DNA of 64,000 nt, taken from contig JADLFG010000064.1 of assembly GCA_020845695.1 (NCBI GenBank), positions 1 to 64,000 on the forward strand. The letters are read 5' to 3'. Numbering within the stretch: the stretch's first letter is position 1; every line of letters starts with the position of its first letter. This DNA comes from Thermoleophilia bacterium. Lineage in GTDB: Bacteria > Actinomycetota > Thermoleophilia > Gaiellales > Gaiellaceae. Of this stretch, positions 16,465 to 25,282 are shown piece by piece. A model generated the notes under the pieces. It had not been told where the DNA came from. It made no database searches and saw only the letters and a program-made list of their open reading frames with translations. The position numbers and the translations under genes are program-made.

Positions 16465-17904
16465 GTGGCGTTCGCCGACCTGCGGGACTGGATCGCGTGC
16501 CTCGAGCGCGAGGGCGAGCTCGTCCGCGTCGATGCGGAGGTCGACCCGTACCTCGAGGCCACGGAGATCGTCGATCGCACGGTCAAGGCGGGCGGGCCGG
16601 CGCTGCTCTTCCAGCGGCCCCGCGGATCGTCCCACCCGCTGCTCGTCAACCAGTTCGGCACGGAGCGGCGGATGTGCCTCGGCTTCGGCGTCGCGAGTCT
16701 CGCCGACGTCGCGCGCCGGCTCGAGGACGTGCTCGAGCTGCAGCTCCCCCAGGGGCTGGTCGAGAAGGTCAAGGGGCTCGGGAAGCTCAAGCGTCTCGCC
16801 GACTCGCTGCCGAAAACCGTTCGCGGAGGGCCCTGCCAGGAGGTCGTACTCGAGCCGAACCTCGATCTCCTGCCGATCCAGCACTGCTGGCCCGGCGACC
16901 CGGCCCCGTTCGTGACGCTGCCCGCGGTGATCACGAGGGACCCGCGGACGGGCTCCCGCAACGTGGGCATGTACCGGCTGCAGAAGATCGACGCCAGCTC
17001 GACGTACGTCCACTGGCAGGTGCACAAGGACGGCGCCGCGGACTGGCGCGGGATGGGCGAGCGGCTCGAGGTCGCCGTCGCGCTCGGGCTCGACCCGGCG
17101 ACCACGTACGCCGCCAGCGCGCCCCTGCCCAAGCACATCGACGAGCTGATGCTGGCGGGGTTCCTGCGCGGCGAGCCGGTCGAGCTCGTGCGCGCGAAGA
17201 CCGTCGACCTCGAGGTCCCCGCCCGCGCGGAGATCGTGCTCGAGGGCTACATCGAGCGCGGCGACGTCGGGATCGAAGGGCCGTTCGGCGACCACACCGG
17301 CTACTACTCGCCGCGGGAGCCGTTCCCGATCCTGCGGCTCACCTGCATGACCATGCGCCGCGACGCGATCTATCCGTCGATCGTCGTGGGGCTGCCGCCG
17401 GCCGAGGACGCTTGGCTCGGGAAGGCGACCGAGCGGATCTTCCTGCCCGCCGTGCGCATGATCGTTCCCGAGATCGTCGACTACGACCTGCCGGTCGCCG
17501 GCGCCTTCCACAACTGCGTGATCGTCTCGATCCGCAAGGCGTACCCCGGGCACGCCCGCAAGGTGATGCACGCGATCTGGGGTTTCGGGATGCTCAGCCT
17601 CTCGAAGTGCGTGGTCGTGGTCGACGAGCTCGTGAACGTCCACGACCACGAGCAGGTGTTCTTCCACGCGTGCGCGAACGTCGATCCGCGCCGCGACGTC
17701 GTCCTCGCCGATGGGCCGCTCGACCAGCTCGACCACGCCTCGATCCTGCCCTGCTACGGCGGCAAGCTCGGGATCGACGCGACGCACAAGTGGGAGTCGG
17801 AGGGGGCGCGCCCCTGGCCGGAGCGGATCGTCATGAGCGACGCGATCCGGGAGCTCGTCGACGGCCGCTGGGGCCAGTACGGCATCCGGCTTCCGTCGCG
17901 GTGA
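16465..17904 (+). CDS. ubiD: UbiD-family decarboxylase, probably of the menaquinone (MqnL) type
   Basis: Prenylated-FMN-dependent decarboxylase of 479 residues. In the futalosine pathway the UbiD-like MqnL removes the carboxyl group of the prenylated naphthoate. N-terminal AFADLRDWIACLEREGELV, the central ITRDPRTGSRNVGMYR, EGPFGDHTGYY and the C-terminal GKLGIDATHK are all family motifs. Starting at GTG 16465 gives the usual UbiD N-terminus. ubiX, which makes its cofactor, and the mqn genes lie downstream on the same strand. A phenolic-acid decarboxylase is a less likely alternative. Confidence 0.83.
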   Translation: MAFADLRDWIACLEREGELVRVDAEVDPYLEATEIVDRTVKAGGPALLFQRPRGSSHPLLVNQFGTERRMCLGFGVASLADVARRLEDVLELQLPQGLVEKVKGLGKLKRLADSLPKTVRGGPCQEVVLEPNLDLLPIQHCWPGDPAPFVTLPAVITRDPRTGSRNVGMYRLQKIDASSTYVHWQVHKDGAADWRGMGERLEVAVALGLDPATTYAASAPLPKHIDELMLAGFLRGEPVELVRAKTVDLEVPARAEIVLEGYIERGDVGIEGPFGDHTGYYSPREPFPILRLTCMTMRRDAIYPSIVVGLPPAEDAWLGKATERIFLPAVRMIVPEIVDYDLPVAGAFHNCVIVSIRKAYPGHARKVMHAIWGFGMLSLSKCVVVVDELVNVHDHEQVFFHACANVDPRRDVVLADGPLDQLDHASILPCYGGKLGIDATHKWESEGARPWPERIVMSDAIRELVDGRWGQYGIRLPSR

Positions 17905-17936
17905 GCCGGCTGGCGCTCGCTGCATCCGTTACGTCG

Positions 17937-17966
17937 TTGACAGCCGGTTCACAGCGCCCTTGAATA
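17937..17966 (+). promoter_or_regulatory. likely housekeeping-sigma promoter for the cytochrome bc operon
   Basis: TTGACA (17937-17942) and TGAATA (17961-17966) are separated by 18 bases in the 126-base gap between ubiD and qcrA. Transcription would start near 17973, leaving a leader of about 58 bases with a purine-rich ribosome site (GGGAAGGGAGA) before the GTG at 18031. It differs from the leaderless promoters elsewhere in the window. Confidence 0.5.
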
Positions 17967-18030
17967 CCGCGAGGTTGTAAGCTGCCGCACCGGCAGGCAC
18001 GAGCGGGAACAGCGGGAAGGGAGACGAAGC

Positions 18031-18957
18031 GTGGCAAGTCAGGACGAGGGGCCGGCGGGCACGACGCCCGGGAGCGGGCGAGCCCACTCCCTGCCCGGCG
18101 CCACTTTCCTGCCGTTCGGGTTCGCGATCGGGATCGCGCTCGTCCTGATCGGCGTCGTCGTCAGCTGGCCCGTGTTCTGGATCGGCTGCGCCGGCGCGGT
18201 GGCCTTCGGCCTCGGCTGGGTCGCCGACGTCGTCCGCGGCGGCCGGCTGCCCGCGCCGCGCCCGCGCCCGGCCGTCCACGACGACGACGACGGCGAGCGG
18301 TTCGGCCGCGACAAGTTCCTCGAGATGTCGACGCTCGGACTCGGCGCGCTGATCGGCGGCGCCGTCACCGTCCCGGTCGTCGGCTTCGCGGTCGCGCCAA
18401 CCTTCATCGGTCAGGGCGACGACGACGTCGACCTCGGGCCGATCGAGAACTACCCGGAGGGTGAGTTCAGGGTGGCCACGTTCCTGTCCAAGCCCGAGCA
18501 GGGGCAGGTCTCGACGCGCACGGTCTTCGTTCGCAACAACGGCTTCGCCGACGGGCAGCCGAGCTTCACGATCATCTCGAACCGCTGCGTCCACCTCGGC
18601 TGCCCGACCCAGCCCGGCGGGCCCACGAACGCCGACCAGGCCGTCGACGTCGAGACGAAGAGCGGCACGGTACGGCTCATTCCCACGCTTCCGGCCAGCT
18701 TCGTCTGCCCCTGCCACGGCGGCTCCTACGACATCGAGGGGAACCGTACCGCCGGCCCGCCCGTCCGGGCGCTCGACCGCTACACGTTCAAGGTCGTGGA
18801 CGGAAGCCTCGTCCTCGGCGACCGCTACAGCGTCGGCAAGGTGGAGGGGACGGGCGCCGGCGCCAGGATCGCGGCCTACGACGTCTACGACCCGGGTCAG
18901 CACGTTGACGGTCCGACCCAGTGGCTGTACCCGCTGACGCCGAACATGGGGCGCTGA
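18031..18957 (+). CDS. qcrA: Rieske iron-sulfur subunit of menaquinol:cytochrome c reductase
   Basis: Carries electrons from menaquinol to cytochrome c in the bc complex. The [2Fe-2S] ligands are in CVHLGC (Cys186, His188) and CPCHGGSY (Cys226, His229), with the disulfide cysteines Cys191 and Cys228. Two membrane segments near residues 25-65 and one near 100-125 precede the soluble domain, as in actinobacterial QcrA. The 308-residue protein is followed two bases later by cytochrome b. GTG start with a strong ribosome site. Confidence 0.9.
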   Translation: MASQDEGPAGTTPGSGRAHSLPGATFLPFGFAIGIALVLIGVVVSWPVFWIGCAGAVAFGLGWVADVVRGGRLPAPRPRPAVHDDDDGERFGRDKFLEMSTLGLGALIGGAVTVPVVGFAVAPTFIGQGDDDVDLGPIENYPEGEFRVATFLSKPEQGQVSTRTVFVRNNGFADGQPSFTIISNRCVHLGCPTQPGGPTNADQAVDVETKSGTVRLIPTLPASFVCPCHGGSYDIEGNRTAGPPVRALDRYTFKVVDGSLVLGDRYSVGKVEGTGAGARIAAYDVYDPGQHVDGPTQWLYPLTPNMGR

Positions 18958-18959
18958 CG

Positions 18960-19763
18960 ATGGGTGCTCCCTACAGGAGGAGGCACGCTCGCCGCCGACA
19001 GGCGGAAGCCGCGCTGCTTGCCCCGGTGAACTGGCTCGAGGAGCGGTCCGGGCTCGTCGGCGGCCTGCGCTTCTTCCTCTTCCGCAACGTCCCGTCGGAC
19101 ATCAGCTGGGCGCAGACGCTCGGCTCGGCGACCCTGACCGCCTTCCTCGTCCAGGCGGTCACCGGCGCGATCCTCGCGATGTACTACAAGCCCGACCCGG
19201 ACAAGGCCTACGAGTCGATCCAGTACATCACGAACGACCTCACCTGGGGTTGGCTCGTGCGCGGCATGCACCGCTGGGGTGCAAGCGTCTTCATCATCCT
19301 GCTCTTCCTGCACATGGGCCGCGTTTTCCTGTTCGGCGCCTACAAGTACCCGCGCGAGCTGAACTGGCTGATCGGCGTCGGGCTGCTCGCCCTCGGGATG
19401 CTCGAGGGCTTCACCGGCTACCTGCTGCCGTGGGACCAGACCTCGTACTGGGCGACCGTGGTCGGGATCAACATCCAGGCGAGCGGCCCGTTCGTCGGCC
19501 CGTTTCTCGCCAACATCCTGCGCGGCGGCGCCGAGATCGGATCGGAGACGCTAGCCCGCTTCTACGCGATCCACATGCTGCTGATCCCCGGCGGGCTGAT
19601 CGCCCTGATCGGGCTGCACCTCTACCTCGTGATGCGGCTCGGCGTCACCTCGCCGCCGTGGTCGCGCAAGGCCGCCGGGCGCAAGCGCGACCCGGAGGCC
19701 GAGACCCGCCGCCGGGGGCTTGTCGAGCCGCGCTCCCGCGGGGGCCGGAGGATCGGCCGGTGA
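18960..19763 (+). CDS. qcrB: cytochrome b, N-terminal (b6-like) half
   Basis: A 267-residue four-helix cytochrome b that binds two b hemes. The helix B and helix D His pairs lie in GMHRWGASVFIILLFLHMGR and HMLLIPGGLIALIGLHLYLV, and the quinone-site GYLLPWDQTSYWA is intact. It stops after four helices with a basic tail. The rest of cytochrome b is encoded in the next gene, as in the b6/subunit IV split of Bacillus and chloroplasts, instead of the single long QcrB of Mycobacterium. Confidence 0.9.
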   Translation: MGAPYRRRHARRRQAEAALLAPVNWLEERSGLVGGLRFFLFRNVPSDISWAQTLGSATLTAFLVQAVTGAILAMYYKPDPDKAYESIQYITNDLTWGWLVRGMHRWGASVFIILLFLHMGRVFLFGAYKYPRELNWLIGVGLLALGMLEGFTGYLLPWDQTSYWATVVGINIQASGPFVGPFLANILRGGAEIGSETLARFYAIHMLLIPGGLIALIGLHLYLVMRLGVTSPPWSRKAAGRKRDPEAETRRRGLVEPRSRGGRRIGR

Positions 19764-20578
19764 GCTCGCTGAAGGAGCGGCGCGCCGAGTTCGCGCGCTA
19801 CAAGCAGGACGTCAAGGAGCGGGGCAAGCCGTTCTACCCGCACGCGATGTTCCACGACACGATCATGGCGCTCGTCGTCGTGGGCGTGATCATCGGGCTC
19901 GCGTGCATCTGGTACTTCACGACGAGCGAGGAGCCGGGCGACGCCGGCCTGCTCGGGCCCCGCTACGCCGAGAAGGCCGACCCGGGCACGATCTCGTTCG
20001 TCCCCCGGCCGGACTGGTACTTCTACTTCCTCTTCTACCTGCTGCGGATCTTCAAGTGGCCCGAGTCGGTCGTGCTCGGCACCGTCGGCATCCCGACGAT
20101 CTGCGTGCTCCTCCTCGTCGCGCTCCCGTTCGTCGACCGGCGGCTCGAGCGGCGGCTCTCGCGGCGCCCGATCGCGGTGATCGCGGCCGCGCTCGTCATC
20201 GCCTCGATGGCGGTGCTGACCTGGAAGGGCGCGACCGCGAAGGAGAACGTCGCGAGCGAGGCGCTCGCGGAGGTGCCGCGGTGGATCGAGGAGAACAAGC
20301 TCCCGGCCGAGGCGGAGGCCGGCGCCGAGCTGTTCGCGGGCTCCGGCTGCCTCAACTGCCACGTCTACCTCGGCGCGGGCGCGCAGGCGCTCGGCGCGCC
20401 CGACCTCACCGACGCCGGCACGAAGAACCGCGGCGTCGACTGGCAGATCGAGCACCTCAAGTGCCCGGCGTGCGTGAACCCGGGCTCGCCGATGCCGGGC
20501 TTCGCGGCGCTCGGGGACGAGCAACTGCGCCAGCTCGCGATCTTCCTCGAGGCCTCGAAGGGCCCGGGCGGCGGCTAG
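19760..20578 (+). CDS. qcrC: cytochrome b C-terminal half fused to cytochrome c
   Basis: A 272-residue fusion. Residues about 35-170 form three or four helices of the subunit IV type, including the Qo-site region with DPGTISFVPRPDWYFYFLFYLLR. Residues 180-272 form a class I cytochrome c with heme motif CLNCH (197-201) and a Met ligand in GSPMPGF. This is the QcrC layout of Bacillus. Two further Cys (KCPACVNPG) near the Met loop are unusual. The GTG overlaps the qcrB stop. Confidence 0.87.
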   Translation: MSSLKERRAEFARYKQDVKERGKPFYPHAMFHDTIMALVVVGVIIGLACIWYFTTSEEPGDAGLLGPRYAEKADPGTISFVPRPDWYFYFLFYLLRIFKWPESVVLGTVGIPTICVLLLVALPFVDRRLERRLSRRPIAVIAAALVIASMAVLTWKGATAKENVASEALAEVPRWIEENKLPAEAEAGAELFAGSGCLNCHVYLGAGAQALGAPDLTDAGTKNRGVDWQIEHLKCPACVNPGSPMPGFAALGDEQLRQLAIFLEASKGPGGG

Positions 20579-20592
20579 CGCCGTCCCGGGGC

Positions 20593-21177
20593 ATGCGCGT
20601 CTTCCTCGGCATCACGGGCGCCTCGGGCGCTCCGTACGCCGAGCGGCTGCTCCGCGAGCTTGCCGGCGCCGGCTGCGAGGTCGGCCTCTGCATCTCCGGG
20701 TCTGGCTACGAGGTGCTCGCCACGGAGCTGCACGGCGATTCGTCGCTGCCGCGCGAGGAAGTGCTGGCCCGGCTGACGGCTGGCCTCGCCGGCGTCACCG
20801 CGCACGGCCTCGACGATTACCGCTCCCCCTACGCGAGCGGGTCGGCTCGCGTCCACGGCTACGTGATCTGCCCGTGCTCGATGGCGACGGTCGGGACGAT
20901 CGCGGCCGGCTCGATGTCGAACCTGATCCACCGGGCGGCGTCCGTCGCGCTCAAGGAAGGCCGCCGGCTGGTGCTCGTCCCGCGTGAGGCGCCCCTGTCG
21001 GCGATCCACCTCGAAGGCCTCCTGCGGCTTCGCAACGCGGGCGCCGTGATCCTGCCCGCCGCGCCCGGCTTCTACCATCGGCCGGCGACCATCGACGACC
21101 TGGTCGGCTTCGTCGTCGCGCGCATCCTCGACCAGCTCGGGGTCGAGAACGCGGTCGCGAGGCGCTGGGGCCAGTGA
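20593..21177 (+). CDS. ubiX: UbiX-family flavin prenyltransferase
   Basis: Attaches a dimethylallyl group to FMN to make the prenyl-FMN cofactor that UbiD enzymes need. The N-terminal GITGASGAPYAERLL flavin loop, CPCSMATVGTIAAGSMSNLIHRAA and VPREAPLSAIHLE are diagnostic; 194 residues is standard. It starts 14 bases after qcrC and overlaps ubiE, so cofactor supply for the upstream UbiD is in the same transcription unit or region. Confidence 0.92.
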   Translation: MRVFLGITGASGAPYAERLLRELAGAGCEVGLCISGSGYEVLATELHGDSSLPREEVLARLTAGLAGVTAHGLDDYRSPYASGSARVHGYVICPCSMATVGTIAAGSMSNLIHRAASVALKEGRRLVLVPREAPLSAIHLEGLLRLRNAGAVILPAAPGFYHRPATIDDLVGFVVARILDQLGVENAVARRWGQ

Positions 21178-21881
21178 GCGAGGCCGGCGGGCCGGGCCGG
21201 CTCGACCCGGCGGGCGTGCGCGACATGTTCGACCGGATCACGCCGGTCTACGACCTGATGAACCGGGTCATGACCGGGGGACTCGACCGCCGCTGGCGGC
21301 GGCTCGCGGCCGGGGCGGTCGTGCGGCCCGGCGACCGCGTCCTCGACGTGTGCTGCGGGACCGGCGACCTCGCGCTCGCCGACCTCGAAGCCGGGGGGAC
21401 GGTCACGGGTCTCGACTTCTCGCCCCGGATGCTCGAACGGGCGCGCCGGAAGTCGCGCGAGGTCGAGTGGGTGCGCGGCGACGCCCTGGAGCTGCCGTTC
21501 GCGGATGCGTCCTTCGACGCGGCGACGGTCGGCTTCGGCGTGCGCAACCTCGGCGACCTCGAGCGTGGCCTGCGGGAGCTGCGCCGGGTGCTGCGCTCCG
21601 GCGGACGGCTCGCCTGTCTCGAGATCACTCGGCCGCGCGGCGCGCTGGCGCCGTTCTTTCGCGTCTGGTTCGAGCGAGTCGTGCCCCTGCTCGGCCGCCT
21701 GATCCCGGGTGGGGAGGCGTACACGTACCTGCCGGCGAGCGTGCGCCGCTTTCCCGGCCCCGAGGAGCTGGCCGCGATCTGCGCGCGCGCCGGCTTCTCG
21801 CAGATACGCTGGAAGCTGCTCGGCGGGGGCATCGTCGCCCTACATACCGCCGTCGCGGAGGAGATCCGAGGAGCCCCGTGA
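21174..21881 (+). CDS. ubiE: demethylmenaquinone methyltransferase
   Basis: SAM-dependent C-methyltransferase (MenG/UbiE) that finishes menaquinone. The N-terminus DMFDRITPVYDLMNRVMTGG, SAM loop VLDVCCGTGDLAL, VGFGVRNLGDLERGLRE and PGGEAYTYLPASVRRFPGPEEL are typical; 235 residues. GTG overlaps the ubiX stop by 4 bases, and its own stop overlaps the prenyl synthase GTG. Confidence 0.93.
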   Translation: MSEAGGPGRLDPAGVRDMFDRITPVYDLMNRVMTGGLDRRWRRLAAGAVVRPGDRVLDVCCGTGDLALADLEAGGTVTGLDFSPRMLERARRKSREVEWVRGDALELPFADASFDAATVGFGVRNLGDLERGLRELRRVLRSGGRLACLEITRPRGALAPFFRVWFERVVPLLGRLIPGGEAYTYLPASVRRFPGPEELAAICARAGFSQIRWKLLGGGIVALHTAVAEEIRGAP

Positions 21882-22798
21882 ACGCGATCGCCACCATCCG
21901 CTCCGCTCCGGGCCTCGAGAGCTACCTGGAGCGGCTCGAGACGCGGCTCGAGGCCGCGGTCGCCTCCCACCCCGGGATCGTCGGCGACGTCGGCGTCGAG
22001 ACGCTCGCCGCGGGCGGCAAGCGCCTTCGCCCCGCGCTCGTGTTCCTCGCCTGCCCGCCCGGCCGGCGCGGCGGCGAGCGCGCGCAGGCCGCCGGCGCGG
22101 CGGTCGAGCTCGTGCACATGGCCACCCTCGTCCACGACGACATGCTCGACGGAGCCGATCTCCGTCGCGGCCGGCCAACCGCCTGGGCCCGCCACGGCGA
22201 GCGGACGGCCAAGGCGGCCGGCGACTACCTGTTCGCGCGCGCGTTCGCGGAGCTCGCGCGAAGCGGCGACGCGGACGCCGTCAGGCTGCTCGCCGGGGCG
22301 TCGCTCGCGCTCGCCCGCGGGGAGGCGCTCCAGCGACGCCAGGCCTTCCGGCCGGACACCACCGTCGCGGACTACCTGGAGCGCTGCTCGCTCAAGACCG
22401 GCAAGCTGTTCGAGGCCGCCTGCCTGCTCGGCGGCGGCCGCAGCGAGCTCGGCGAGTTCGGGCTCGCGCTCGGGGTCGCCTTCCAGATCGCCGACGACAT
22501 CCTCGACTGCACCGGCGATTTCGACACCACCGGCAAGGCGCCGGGCGTCGACCTGCGCGACGGGACGCCCACGCTGCCCCTGATCCTCGCGGCTCGCTCC
22601 GACCCCCGCGTCCGGGACGCCCTCGCGGGAGAGCCGGTTGCCGACGCGCTCGAGCGGGTCTCCGCGACCGACGCGCTCGAGCGCTCGCGCGCGCTCGCGC
22701 TCGAGTTCGCCGACCGGGCCCGGGCGGCGCTCGACGGGGAGCCCGAACGGGACCTGCTCGAGGCGCTCACGCACGTGGTTGTCGACCGGGAGCACTGA
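21878..22798 (+). CDS. polyprenyl diphosphate synthase for the menaquinone tail
   Basis: A 306-residue trans-isoprenyl diphosphate synthase. The first Asp-rich motif DDMLD is at 87-91, the second DDILD at 206-210, and GGKRLRP at the N-terminus binds diphosphate. It builds the long isoprenoid side chain from farnesyl or geranylgeranyl diphosphate and IPP. The place between ubiE and mqnE makes the menaquinone tail the likely product. Chain length cannot be read with certainty. Confidence 0.88.
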   Translation: MNAIATIRSAPGLESYLERLETRLEAAVASHPGIVGDVGVETLAAGGKRLRPALVFLACPPGRRGGERAQAAGAAVELVHMATLVHDDMLDGADLRRGRPTAWARHGERTAKAAGDYLFARAFAELARSGDADAVRLLAGASLALARGEALQRRQAFRPDTTVADYLERCSLKTGKLFEAACLLGGGRSELGEFGLALGVAFQIADDILDCTGDFDTTGKAPGVDLRDGTPTLPLILAARSDPRVRDALAGEPVADALERVSATDALERSRALALEFADRARAALDGEPERDLLEALTHVVVDREH

Positions 22799-23910
22799 TG
22801 GCGGTCGCCGGCGCGAGCGTGCCGACCCTCGAGTCGGTCAGGGAGAAGGTCGAGACCGGCGTGCGCCTCGACCTCGAGGACGGCCTGGCGCTGATCGAGT
22901 CGGACGATCTGCTGGCGCTCGGGGAGCTCGCCGACCTGGCGCGCCGCCTGCGCGGCGGCACCGACGACGTCTACTTCGTTCAGAACCTCTACCTGAACCA
23001 GACGAACGTCTGCCGGGTCAAGTGCAAGTTCTGCGCCTTCGCCCGCACGGCCAAGCAGGAGGGCGCCTACACGATCTCGATCCAGGAGCTCGTCGAGGAC
23101 GCGGCTCGCCAGCACGAGCTGAGCGCGTTCACCGAGATCCACATGGTCAACGGCGAGAGCCCGCACGTGACGTTCGAGTGGTACGTCGAGACCGTCCGGG
23201 CGCTCCACGAGGCGCTCCCGGACGTCCATCTCAAGCTCTACACGGCCAGCGAGATCCACCACATGGCGACGCTGTCCGGGCTCGGCTACGAGGAGATCCT
23301 GCGCGAGCTCGCCGCCGCCGGGCTCGGCTCGCTCCCGGGTGGCGGCGCCGAGATCTTCGCCGATCGGGTGCGGCGGCTCGTGGCGCCGGGCAAGGAGCAC
23401 CCCGACCGCTGGTTCGAGGTGCACGACACCGCCCACCGGCTCGGGATCCCGACGCACTGCACGATGCTCTACGGTCACGTCGAGACCTACGAGGAGCGAA
23501 TCGACCACCTGCTGCGGCTGCGCGCGCAGCAGGACCGCACGGGCGGCTTCCTCGCTTTCGTCCCGCTCGCGTTCCACCCCGAGAACACGGTCTTCGAGCG
23601 GCGCGGCTGGACGTTCACGGGCGGCGCGGAGGACCTGAAGATGATGGCCGTCTCCCGCCTCGTGCTCGACAACGTTCCGAACCTGAAGGCCTACTGGATC
23701 ATGATGGGGCTGCCGCTCGCGGCGGTCGCGCTCCATTTCGGCGCCAACGACGTCCAGGGGACGGTCGTGCGCGAGGAGATCTTCCGGGCCGCCGGCTCGA
23801 CGACCGGGGGCGAGCAGAAGCTCGACGAGCTCGTGCGCCACGTGACGGACGCCGGTCGGGTGCCGGTGCAGCGGGACACGCTCTACCGGGAGCTGCGCCG
23901 GTGGGACTGA
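22798..23910 (+). CDS. mqnE: aminofutalosine synthase (radical SAM)
   Basis: Joins 3-enolpyruvylbenzoate to the adenosyl group of SAM to form aminofutalosine, the second futalosine-pathway step. The radical-SAM cluster Cys-x3-Cys-x2-Cys is at 72, 76 and 79 (CRVKCKFCAF). EIHMVNGESP, SLPGGGAEIF and HCTMLYGHVET are family motifs, and 370 residues is standard. ATG overlaps the prenyl synthase stop (TGATG). Paired with mqnC downstream; the two share fold but differ in the strand after the cluster (MVNGES here, LMQGGHHPDL in MqnC). Confidence 0.9.
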   Translation: MAVAGASVPTLESVREKVETGVRLDLEDGLALIESDDLLALGELADLARRLRGGTDDVYFVQNLYLNQTNVCRVKCKFCAFARTAKQEGAYTISIQELVEDAARQHELSAFTEIHMVNGESPHVTFEWYVETVRALHEALPDVHLKLYTASEIHHMATLSGLGYEEILRELAAAGLGSLPGGGAEIFADRVRRLVAPGKEHPDRWFEVHDTAHRLGIPTHCTMLYGHVETYEERIDHLLRLRAQQDRTGGFLAFVPLAFHPENTVFERRGWTFTGGAEDLKMMAVSRLVLDNVPNLKAYWIMMGLPLAAVALHFGANDVQGTVVREEIFRAAGSTTGGEQKLDELVRHVTDAGRVPVQRDTLYRELRRWD

Positions 23911-24518
23911 CGGCCGTTCCCGAGCTGACGCCCACCCAGCGCGCGATGGACGCGCGTGACTGGACGTTTCGCGGCACGTGGCCGTACGAGCCCCGCTGGC
24001 TCTTCGCCGACGGGATCCGGCTCCACTACGTGGACGAGGGGCCGAGGGACGCGGCCCCGCTCGTGCTGATGCATGGGACGCCCTACTGGTCGTACGTGTT
24101 TCGCGACGAGATCGCCGGGCGCGTCGCCGCGGGGCTGCGCGCGATCGCCTACGACCAGCTCGGGTTCGGGCGCTCGGACAAGCCCGAGCGCGAGTCCGAG
24201 TACTCGCTCGAGCGCGACGTCGGCCACCTCGGCGCCCTCGTCGAGCAGCTCGGTCTGGAGCGACCGTCGCTGGTCGCCCAGACCAGCGCGATCCCGATCG
24301 CGCGCGCGTACGGTGCCGCCGACGTGGTCGAGCGCGAGGAGCCGCCGCTGCCGGGGCTCGCTCGCGCCCCCGTCCTCGGGCGGGTGCTCCTGAAGGGCCT
24401 GCGCCTGCCGATCAGAAAGGCGCCGCTCGGCGAGCTCGAGCGGGCCGCCTACCTGGCGCCGCACCCGAGCTGGGCGAGCCGCTCCGGGATCGTCGCCTCG
24501 CTCAGGAGGGCCGCGTGA
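23901..24518 (+). pseudogene. truncated haloalkane-dehalogenase-like alpha/beta hydrolase
   Basis: The first 110 residues match the N-terminal half of haloalkane dehalogenases and their relatives (HYVDEGP, LVLMHGTPYWSYVFRD, AYDQLGFGRSDKP). The nucleophile elbow, normally VVQDWGGPIG, reads VAQTSAIPIARAYG and lacks the catalytic Asp or Ser. The cap region is shortened and the protein ends after YLAPHPSWASRSGIVASLRRA, about 100 residues early, so the catalytic His is also missing. The reading frame stays open and overlaps mqnE by 10 bases and the mqnA start. It may be a decaying gene kept to hold translational coupling, or a shortened protein with a new role. Confidence 0.6.
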
Positions 24519-25282
24519 TGCTGAGGCTGGGGCGGATCTCGTACGTGAACATGGCGCCCTTGTTCTTCCGGCTCGAGGCCGACGTCGAGGAGGTCACCGG
24601 CGTCCCGACCGACCTGAATGCCCGCCTCGTCGCCGGCGAGCTCGAGCTCGCGCCGATCTCCTCGATCGCGTACGCGCGCCACGCCGGGCAGCTCAGGGTG
24701 CTGCCGCGCGTCGCGGTCTCCTCCGAGGGCGCGGTCGACTCGATCCAGCTCGTGTCGCGAACCCCGCTCTCCCGGATCCACCGCGTCGCCGTGACGCCGG
24801 AGAGCGCGACCTCGGTCGCGCTCCTGTCGGTGCTGCTGCCGGACGCCGAGCAGGTGCCGCTCGGGGAGGCGGCGGAGGCGGAGCTCCTGATCGGCGACGC
24901 CGCCCTGCGCAGCGTCTTCGAGGACCCGACGCCGCACCACGACCTCGGTCGCCTCTGGCAGGAGCGGACCGGCCTGCCGATGGTCTACGCGGTCTTCGCC
25001 TGCCCGGACCCGGTGCCCGCCGGGGTGATCGAGCTGGAGGACGCGCTGCTCGCCGCGCACCGGGTGGCGCGCGCCGAGCCCGAGGCGCTCGCGCGGGAGG
25101 CCAGCGATCGCTACGGCTACCCCGCCGGCTTCCTCGCCCGCTACTTCGAGAAGCTTCGCTACGGCTTCGGGCCGCGCGAGCGGGCGGGCCTGCTCACGTT
25201 CTTCGAGCTCGCCCGCGACGCCGGTGAGCTCGACGCGGTCCCCGAGCTGCGGTTCGCAACGAGGGAGACGCTCGCCGTATGA
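24518..25282 (+). CDS. mqnA: chorismate dehydratase
   Basis: Removes water from chorismate to give 3-enolpyruvylbenzoate, the first futalosine-pathway step. The 254-residue periplasmic-binding-protein-like fold starts with LRLGRISYVNMAPLFF and has SSIAYARH, SVALLSVLLPD, LLIGDAALR and GLPMVYAVFA, all typical. A good ribosome site (CAGGAGG) precedes it. The ATG at 24518 overlaps the stop of the hydrolase remnant; GTG 24515 is in frame as well. The stop overlaps mqnC. Confidence 0.9.
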   Translation: MLRLGRISYVNMAPLFFRLEADVEEVTGVPTDLNARLVAGELELAPISSIAYARHAGQLRVLPRVAVSSEGAVDSIQLVSRTPLSRIHRVAVTPESATSVALLSVLLPDAEQVPLGEAAEAELLIGDAALRSVFEDPTPHHDLGRLWQERTGLPMVYAVFACPDPVPAGVIELEDALLAAHRVARAEPEALAREASDRYGYPAGFLARYFEKLRYGFGPRERAGLLTFFELARDAGELDAVPELRFATRETLAV

